The notes beneath the pieces are model-generated. The model was not told the origin of the DNA. It saw only the letters and a list, made by a program, of their open reading frames with translations, and searched no databases. A stretch of DNA of 64,000 nt from Sphingomonas panacis (GTDB taxonomy: Bacteria > Pseudomonadota > Alphaproteobacteria > Sphingomonadales > Sphingomonadaceae), in NCBI RefSeq assembly GCF_001717955.1, contig NZ_CP014168.1, positions 868,001-932,000 on the forward strand, in the 5' to 3' direction. Both the position numbers and the translations under genes were made by a program. This document shows, piece by piece, positions 59,232 to 64,000 of the stretch. Position 1 is the first letter of the stretch; every line of letters starts with the position of its first letter.

Positions 59232-59247
59232 AATTAATTGACAAGTA
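59232..59247. promoter_or_regulatory. AT-rich operator motif (site F)
   Basis: AATT-AATTGACA-AGTA. Degenerate relative of the cluster motif, upstream of the TetR gene. Also GCAATTAATTGAC at the same place resembles sites B and H. Confidence 0.5.
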
Positions 59248-59253
59248 ACGGCA

Positions 59254-60492
59254 TTATGACGTCCGGTACTTCGCCAATTCAGCGCGAGCGATGGTTCGAC
59301 AATGAACCTCGTCAGGACCATCTGCTAGCCTCAACGTGCGAATGTGAGCGTAATCGAACGCCAAGCTGAAATCCTGGCACACGCCAGCGCCACCATGGGC
59401 TTGGATAGCATCGTCGATCACCTTGAGCGCGATCCTTGGCGCCGCGACCTTGATCATCGCGATCTCGTCCCGGGCAACCTTGTTGCCAGCCGTGTCCATC
59501 ATATATGCTGCCTTCAGGCAGAGCAGGCGCGTCATTTCAATGTCGATCCGGGCCTCTGCAATGCGCTGCTCCCAGACGTTGAATTCCGTCAAGCGCTTCC
59601 CGAACGCCACTCGATCGCCAAGGCGCCGTGCCATCTTTTCCAGCGCGACCTCCGCAGTGCCGATCGTGCGCATGCAATGGTGGATGCGGCCGGGCCCAAG
59701 GCGACCCTGTGCGATTTCGAAGCCACGCCCCTCGCCCAGGATCATGTTCGAAACGGGAACCCGGACGTTTTCGAGGACGACCTCGCCGTGGCCATGCGGC
59801 GCATGATCGAATCCGAATACCTGCAGCATGCGCTCGACCCTGACGCCTGGTGTATCCATGGGCACCAGGATTTGGCTTTGCTGAAGATGGCGGGGAGCAT
59901 CAGGGTCCGTTTTGCCCATGAGCACCGCGATCTTGCAACGGGGATCACCCGCACCACTCGACCACCACTTACGGCCATTGATTACATATTCGTCGCCTTC
60001 GCGCCGGATTTCCGTGGCGATATTGGTCGCGTCCGATGAAGCCACCTTCGGCTCGGTCATCAGAAACGCCGAGCGGATCTCTCCGTTCGCCAAGGGAACC
60101 AGCCACTTCTGCTGCTGCTCAGCCGTGCCGTAGCGCGCCAGGACTTCCATGTTGCCGGTGTCCGGCGCCGAACAGTTGAACACTTCCGAAGCCCAGTGCA
60201 CCCGGCCCATTTCCTCGGCGAGAGGCGCATATTCCAGATTGGTTAGTTGCGTCCCTTCGAATTGATAGTCGTTGACGACCACGTGGCCGTGGCTGGGTGG
60301 AACGAACATGTTCCAGAGCCCTTCCGCCTTTGCTGCGACCTTCAATTCTTCCATGACAGGCAGAATTTTCCACCGCTCGCCTGCGGCGCTCTCTTCTTCA
60401 TACCGCGCTACGTTGGGATGGATGTATCGGCCCATGAAGGTGCGAAGGCGGTCGAGGATTTCGTTGGTCTTGGGTGAATATTCGAAGTTCAT
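59254..60492 (-). CDS. ACAD10/11-like acyl-CoA dehydrogenase
   Basis: 412 residues. FAD-binding acyl-CoA dehydrogenase with the ACAD11 look: [16 protein letters not shown] at the N-terminus, [44 protein letters not shown] and the C-terminal [35 protein letters not shown]. The residue at the position of the catalytic Glu in MCAD-type enzymes is Asp (ADGPDEVH). In the levulinate-type route such an enzyme converts 4-phosphoacyl-CoA to enoyl- then 3-hydroxyacyl-CoA. It is the last gene of a three-gene unit. Confidence 0.9.
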   Translation of the reverse strand: MNFEYSPKTNEILDRLRTFMGRYIHPNVARYEEESAAGERWKILPVMEELKVAAKAEGLWNMFVPPSHGHVVVNDYQFEGTQLTNLEYAPLAEEMGRVHWASEVFNCSAPDTGNMEVLARYGTAEQQQKWLVPLANGEIRSAFLMTEPKVASSDATNIATEIRREGDEYVINGRKWWSSGAGDPRCKIAVLMGKTDPDAPRHLQQSQILVPMDTPGVRVERMLQVFGFDHAPHGHGEVVLENVRVPVSNMILGEGRGFEIAQGRLGPGRIHHCMRTIGTAEVALEKMARRLGDRVAFGKRLTEFNVWEQRIAEARIDIEMTRLLCLKAAYMMDTAGNKVARDEIAMIKVAAPRIALKVIDDAIQAHGGAGVCQDFSLAFDYAHIRTLRLADGPDEVHCRTIARAELAKYRTS

Positions 60493-60542
60493 GTGCTATC
60501 GCTTTCGTTCAATACTTCGCGCTGAGGACGCGATGACCCACG

Positions 60543-61307
60543 TCAGGAGCCGATGAAAACAGGGTTGCGGCGCTCCGTCGCGGCTTGCAGCCCTTCGAGA
60601 AAATCGGCTGATTTGCGGTGCCTGCCCTGAATGGAGGCTTCATGATCGGTCACCTGCCTGATCGAACCGGCAAGCGCGGCGCGAAGCGTCGCGCGCGTAT
60701 CCTGAACCGCCAGCGGCGCGTTGCCAGCGATTTCTGCCGCAAGATCGTGCGCAGCGGCATACAGATCCGCGGACGGCGCCAATTGATCGACCAGCCCGAT
60801 CTTCATGGCTTCATCTCCACCGATGCGCCGCCCCGTCAGCAACAGCAGCGAGGCCGCCTGGTGACCCACCACAGCTTCAAGCGAGAGGCTCATGCCAAAG
60901 CCGGGGTGAAATCCGAGCCTGACGAAGTTGGCGGAAAATCGCGCTTCTGACGTGGCAACGCGAAAATCGGCGGCGAGCGCCAGACCGAGTCCCGCACCTA
61001 TTGCCGCGCCCTGAATTGCGGCAACGACGGGCTTGCGGGCCGTGAAAATACGCGCGGCCTGAGCATAGAATTGGCCCACGTTTTCACGCGTCACCTCTTC
61101 CTGGCCTGATCCGCTGAAATCGGCGCCCGCACAGAACACGCGACCCTCGGTGGTGAAAACGACCGCACGAACATCGGAATCGCCATCCAGCTTCGCCAGC
61201 GCGTCGGCAATTTCGGTCAGGGATTCAAGATGCAGGAAATTGTGCGGCGGAGCACTGAAGCGCAACGTTGCGACATGATCGCGCGTTTCGATCATTACAG
61301 TTGGCAT
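60543..61307 (-). CDS. Enoyl-CoA hydratase/isomerase-family protein
   Basis: 254 residues. Crotonase fold: RFSAPPHNFLHLESL, FCAGADFSGSGQEE (oxyanion), AIGAGLGLALAADFRVATSEARFSANFVRLGFHPGFGMSLSLEAVVGHQ. Neither catalytic Glu of the hydratase type is present. It lies between the two acyl-CoA dehydrogenase genes, 12 bp after the first and 50 bp before the second, and is co-transcribed with them. Activity could be isomerisation, hydrolysis or a different hydration. Confidence 0.86.
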   Translation of the reverse strand: MPTVMIETRDHVATLRFSAPPHNFLHLESLTEIADALAKLDGDSDVRAVVFTTEGRVFCAGADFSGSGQEEVTRENVGQFYAQAARIFTARKPVVAAIQGAAIGAGLGLALAADFRVATSEARFSANFVRLGFHPGFGMSLSLEAVVGHQAASLLLLTGRRIGGDEAMKIGLVDQLAPSADLYAAAHDLAAEIAGNAPLAVQDTRATLRAALAGSIRQVTDHEASIQGRHRKSADFLEGLQAATERRNPVFIGS

Positions 61308-61319
61308 GGGCCTGATCCT

Positions 61320-62486
61320 TCAAGTCCGGGTGCGAAAAATATCGCGCGCGATCACCCAGTTGTGGACTTCGGTCGGGCCATCGAAAATGCGGAACGTCCG
61401 CAGCTTCTGCCACATCAACGCCAACGGCATCTCATGCGTCATGCCCAGCCCGCCGAATGTCTGCATCGCCCGATCCGCCGTTTCGTAAGCCATCTCGACC
61501 GCATGGGATTTGATGAAGGAAATTTCACGGCGCGCGTCCTCGCCCTCGTCCAGCTTCCACGCGCAATGATATGTCATCAGACGGGCCGCGTGAATCTTGG
61601 CGGCGGAATCGGCAACCCAGTTCTGGATGGTCTGCCGTTCGGACAGCCGAACACCGAAAGTCTTTCGCTGCGCGGCGTATTCAACCATCATGTCCAGCGC
61701 GCGCTGCGCCATCCCAATAGCCCAGGATGCCATTTCGATGCGCCGTGTGCCCAGGCGCAACTGCATCGGCGCAAATCCCTGCCCGACCTCGCCCAGCAGC
61801 TTCCATCCCGGAATGCGGCAATCTTCAAGCACCACCTCGAAGGTCGGGTGACCGCCGACCATCGGAATCTTGCGGAGCACGTGATAGCCGGGCGTGTCGC
61901 TATCGACCAGAAATGCGGAGATGCTGTTGCGGCCGTTCGCTTCCCTGCCCGTGACCGCCATCACGATCGTGAAATCGGCAACGTCCGCGCGGGATATCCA
62001 GATTTTGCGTCCGTTCAGGATCCAGTCGGCACCGTCCGGGACTGCGCGCGTCGACATCGCCATGGGATCGGAACCGGCCCCGGGTTCCGAAATGCCGATA
62101 GCCGAGATGGTTTCACCGCGGACATAGGGCTCGAGATAGGCTTCGCGCTGCCGTTCGTTGGCTACCGCCTTCAGCATTCGGAGATTGGGCGAGTCGGGCA
62201 GCAGAATATAGGGAACGACTGTCTTGCCCATTTCCTCGTTGACGCCGACCATAGCGACGAGAGGAAGGTCGCTGCCGCCGATATCTTCCGGCGCGTCGAG
62301 CCCCCACAATCCGATCTCGCGCGATACCGTGTCGATGCGCGCCCGCTCTTCTAAGGTCAGTTCATACCCGCCGCCGCTCGCATGACGATCCAGTACGGTC
62401 TGCTCCAGCGGCATGAGTTCTCGCGAAACGAACTGACTCACGAGATCCTTGAGCATCTGATGCTCGTCCGCCAGTCGGAAATCCAC
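61320..62486 (-). CDS. Acyl-CoA dehydrogenase
   Basis: 388 residues, FAD-dependent. IGISEPGAGSDPMAMSTRA, GRKIWISRADVADF (FAD), AAQRKTFGVRLSERQTIQN, and QTFGGLGMTHEMPLALMWQKLRTFRIFDGPTEVHN; the catalytic Glu position holds Asp (FDGPTEVH). Start GTG 62486 follows AGGAGAG. It leads the unit with the hydratase and the ACAD11-like gene. Motif G (62534-62549) lies 48 bp upstream. It introduces an alpha-beta double bond into the substrate's CoA ester. Confidence 0.9.
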   Translation of the reverse strand: MDFRLADEHQMLKDLVSQFVSRELMPLEQTVLDRHASGGGYELTLEERARIDTVSREIGLWGLDAPEDIGGSDLPLVAMVGVNEEMGKTVVPYILLPDSPNLRMLKAVANERQREAYLEPYVRGETISAIGISEPGAGSDPMAMSTRAVPDGADWILNGRKIWISRADVADFTIVMAVTGREANGRNSISAFLVDSDTPGYHVLRKIPMVGGHPTFEVVLEDCRIPGWKLLGEVGQGFAPMQLRLGTRRIEMASWAIGMAQRALDMMVEYAAQRKTFGVRLSERQTIQNWVADSAAKIHAARLMTYHCAWKLDEGEDARREISFIKSHAVEMAYETADRAMQTFGGLGMTHEMPLALMWQKLRTFRIFDGPTEVHNWVIARDIFRTRT

Positions 62487-62533
62487 CGCGCTCTCCTCAT
62501 CCCAAGGCGCGACCGCTGGCCGCACCCCCGTTT

Positions 62534-62549
62534 AATTAATCACACAATT
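62534..62549. promoter_or_regulatory. AATT-N8-AATT operator motif (site G)
   Basis: AATT-AATCACAC-AATT, 48 bp upstream of the acyl-CoA dehydrogenase start (GTG 62486). Confidence 0.6.
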
Positions 62550-62633
62550 TATTGTTCGGCAATCCGCAATTTTCGCGAACGAGTCAAGCCAATTGCACTG
62601 TCAAGTGCAGCGCAACGTCATGACTGGGAGCCG

Positions 62634-63728
62634 TCAGCGAGGCCCTCCCTCGATCCAGCGCCGCAACATATCGACGCCCACACCCTCCGGCTGGATCGCC
62701 CCCGGTGTTCGTGAAAAGCGCGGCACCGGCGCCGGCTGGTCCTTACCGTCCTGTTCGACATAGATCCCGCGCGCGCGGATCTGGGGATGCCGGACGGCCT
62801 CAGCCAGCGGCACGACCGGCGCAAAACATGCATCGGTTCCAGCCAGAATCTCGCACCACTCCTGTGCGGGTTTGGTCTCGAATATCTCGGCCAACTGGCG
62901 TGCCTGCTCATTCCATTGGGTGTCGTCGTGCTGTTCGGCGAGAAACCGGTCCGGTGCACCGATACGGACGAGTAGTTCGCGGTAGAATTGAGGCTCGATC
63001 GACCCCACCGCGATCTCGCGACCATCGGCACAGGTATAGCAGCGGTAGAAGGGCGCCGCGCCGCCCAGAACGTTCCTGCCGCGATCCATGCTCAGCCTGC
63101 CAGCGTCCTGCAAACCCTTGAACATCGCCAGCAGTGATGACACGCCGTCCACAATCGCGGCATCGATGATCTGTCCTCGTCCAGAGGTCGAACGTTCATG
63201 TACTGCGGCCAGAATGCCAAGTGCGAGAAACAGCGAACCGCCGCCGAAATCCCCCAGCAAATTGAGTGGGGGAATGGCGGGCCTGTCGGGAACACCGATG
63301 GCATGCAAGGCGCCCGTTATGGCCAGATAATTGATGTCGTGCCCGGCACTTTGCGCGAGTGGCCCGTCCTGGCCCCACCCGGTCATCCGGCCGTAGATCA
63401 GGCGCGGATTCCGCCCCATCAGGACTTCAGGTCCGAGCCCCAGCCGCTCCATCACGCCAGGCCGGAAGCCTTCGATGACAACATCGGCATGGTCCGCCGC
63501 CTGGAGGCAAAATTCCAGGCCTTCCTCGCTGCGCAGGTCGAGATAACTGGTGGATCGTCCGCGGTAGAGGATCGGATTACGCCAGGCGTCACCTGGGCGA
63601 TCGACGCGCAACACCTCCGCGCCAAGATCCGAAAGCAGCATTGCACAATAAGGCGCGGGACCGATGCCGGAAAACTCCAACACCCGGAGCCCGGCAAGCG
63701 GTCCGGCTGCTGATGAACTGGTATTCAC
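62634..63728 (-). CDS. Alpha-methylacyl-CoA racemase (CaiB/BaiF family)
   Basis: 364 residues. The N-terminus LAGLRVLEFSGIGPAPYCAMLLSDLGAEVLRVDRP is typical of AMACR, as are SAGHDINYLAITGALHAIG (catalytic His), PPLNLLGDFGGGSLFLALGILAAV (Asp), IEPQFYRELL (Glu) and the length. It racemises the 2-methyl centre of branched acyl-CoA (pristanoyl-, bile acid-type side chains), needed before a stereospecific dehydrogenase. GTG 63728 is chosen (GAGGG 8 bases upstream; homologues start here); the frame is open upstream to 63911. It indicates a methyl-branched substrate. Confidence 0.9.
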   Translation of the reverse strand: MNTSSSAAGPLAGLRVLEFSGIGPAPYCAMLLSDLGAEVLRVDRPGDAWRNPILYRGRSTSYLDLRSEEGLEFCLQAADHADVVIEGFRPGVMERLGLGPEVLMGRNPRLIYGRMTGWGQDGPLAQSAGHDINYLAITGALHAIGVPDRPAIPPLNLLGDFGGGSLFLALGILAAVHERSTSGRGQIIDAAIVDGVSSLLAMFKGLQDAGRLSMDRGRNVLGGAAPFYRCYTCADGREIAVGSIEPQFYRELLVRIGAPDRFLAEQHDDTQWNEQARQLAEIFETKPAQEWCEILAGTDACFAPVVPLAEAVRHPQIRARGIYVEQDGKDQPAPVPRFSRTPGAIQPEGVGVDMLRRWIEGGPR

Positions 63729-63914
63729 GTTCGCGGCCCTCGCTTTTGGTAGTCGCCTTGGAAGCATCGCTCGAGGTGCCGTTCCAACAAGTCCCGTTTG
63801 AACGCTGAGCGACGCCGCGCGCGCCGTTTGAAGGGCTTTGTCGTCGCGGCATTCATCCCGGCAATGACACCCCCCTTTTACTGGCGCGGCATTCGTGCCA
63901 GATAGGATCAACGG

Positions 63915-63930
63915 AATTAGTTAGTCAATT
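63915..63930. promoter_or_regulatory. AATT-N8-AATT operator motif (site H)
   Basis: AATT-AGTTAGTC-AATT between the divergent racemase and SDR genes. Its reverse (AATTGACTAACTAATT) is the closest relative of site D, differing at three positions. Confidence 0.6.
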
Positions 63931-63945
63931 GCATAGCGAGGTATC

Positions 63946-64000
63946 ATGCTTGAATCGATGTCGCTTCAGGGCAAAGTCGCCATAGTGACGGGATCTACCA
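63946..64000 (+). CDS. SDR-family oxidoreductase (3' end outside window)
   Basis: Only the first 18 codons are present: MLESMSLQGKVAIVTGST, a standard SDR start. GAGG lies 6 bases upstream of ATG 63946. It runs off the right edge. The operator H sits 15 bp upstream, so it belongs to the regulated cluster. Confidence 0.75.
   Translation, partial: MLESMSLQGKVAIVTGST

Noticed and set aside
1..64000. CRISPR arrays and insertion sequences
   Set aside because: No regularly spaced repeats of CRISPR type and no transposase with terminal repeats were seen.

Overview
The window is high-GC DNA with the gene content of an alphaproteobacterium, most likely a sphingomonad (Sphingomonas, Sphingobium or a close relative). 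That is an inference from gene families and codon choice; there is no rRNA gene to confirm it.

Region 1 (1-21.1 kb) is core chromosome: a truncated DUF1176 gene, 3-hydroxybutyryl-CoA dehydrogenase, penicillin-binding protein 1A, threonine aldolase, an EamA exporter, a YeeZ-type reductase, an M28 peptidase, aminopeptidase N, a CsaA-like protein, a glutathione transferase, a tightly overlapped glutamate synthase operon (gltD, DUF2059, an 85-aa ORF, gltB), uppP, an NDUFA9-like reductase and tRNA-Leu(CAG).

Region 2 (21.1-39 kb) is a stack of integrative elements in the 3' end of that tRNA gene. An intact tyrosine integrase (21266) heads an ~11.4 kb element ending at a 16-bp copy of the tRNA 3' part (32460-32475). 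A second att-like site (37593) is followed by a decayed paralogous integrase (37778-38985). All these junctions carry a GGTATC-N6-GGTATC arm motif. Cargo: an excisionase-like AlpA, a conjugation remnant (truncated trbF, trbG, trbI, DUF2274), a protein resembling tRNA-guanine transglycosylase, two orphan AbiEi-type antitoxins, HipBA, a LysR/reductase/membrane protein group and a complete AbiEi/AbiEii pair.

Region 3 (39.4-64 kb) is a CoA-dependent catabolic cluster: Fe-alcohol dehydrogenase, GFA-type protein, several SDRs, acyl-CoA ligase, four enoyl-CoA hydratase-type proteins (one in a FadJ fusion), two acyl-CoA dehydrogenases, thiolase, aldehyde dehydrogenase, a molybdopterin oxidoreductase, an alpha-methylacyl-CoA racemase and two kinase-like proteins. 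One kinase resembles the N-terminal domain of ACAD10/11 and one acyl-CoA dehydrogenase resembles ACAD11, the pairing known from 4-hydroxyacyl-CoA (levulinate-type) degradation. A TetR regulator sits inside the cluster. An AT-rich motif with the form AATT-N8-AATT, in four exact and four near copies, lies upstream of almost every transcription unit of the cluster and is the likely operator. The substrate is unknown; a methyl-branched or hydroxylated acid (terpenoid or side-chain type) fits the enzymes best.
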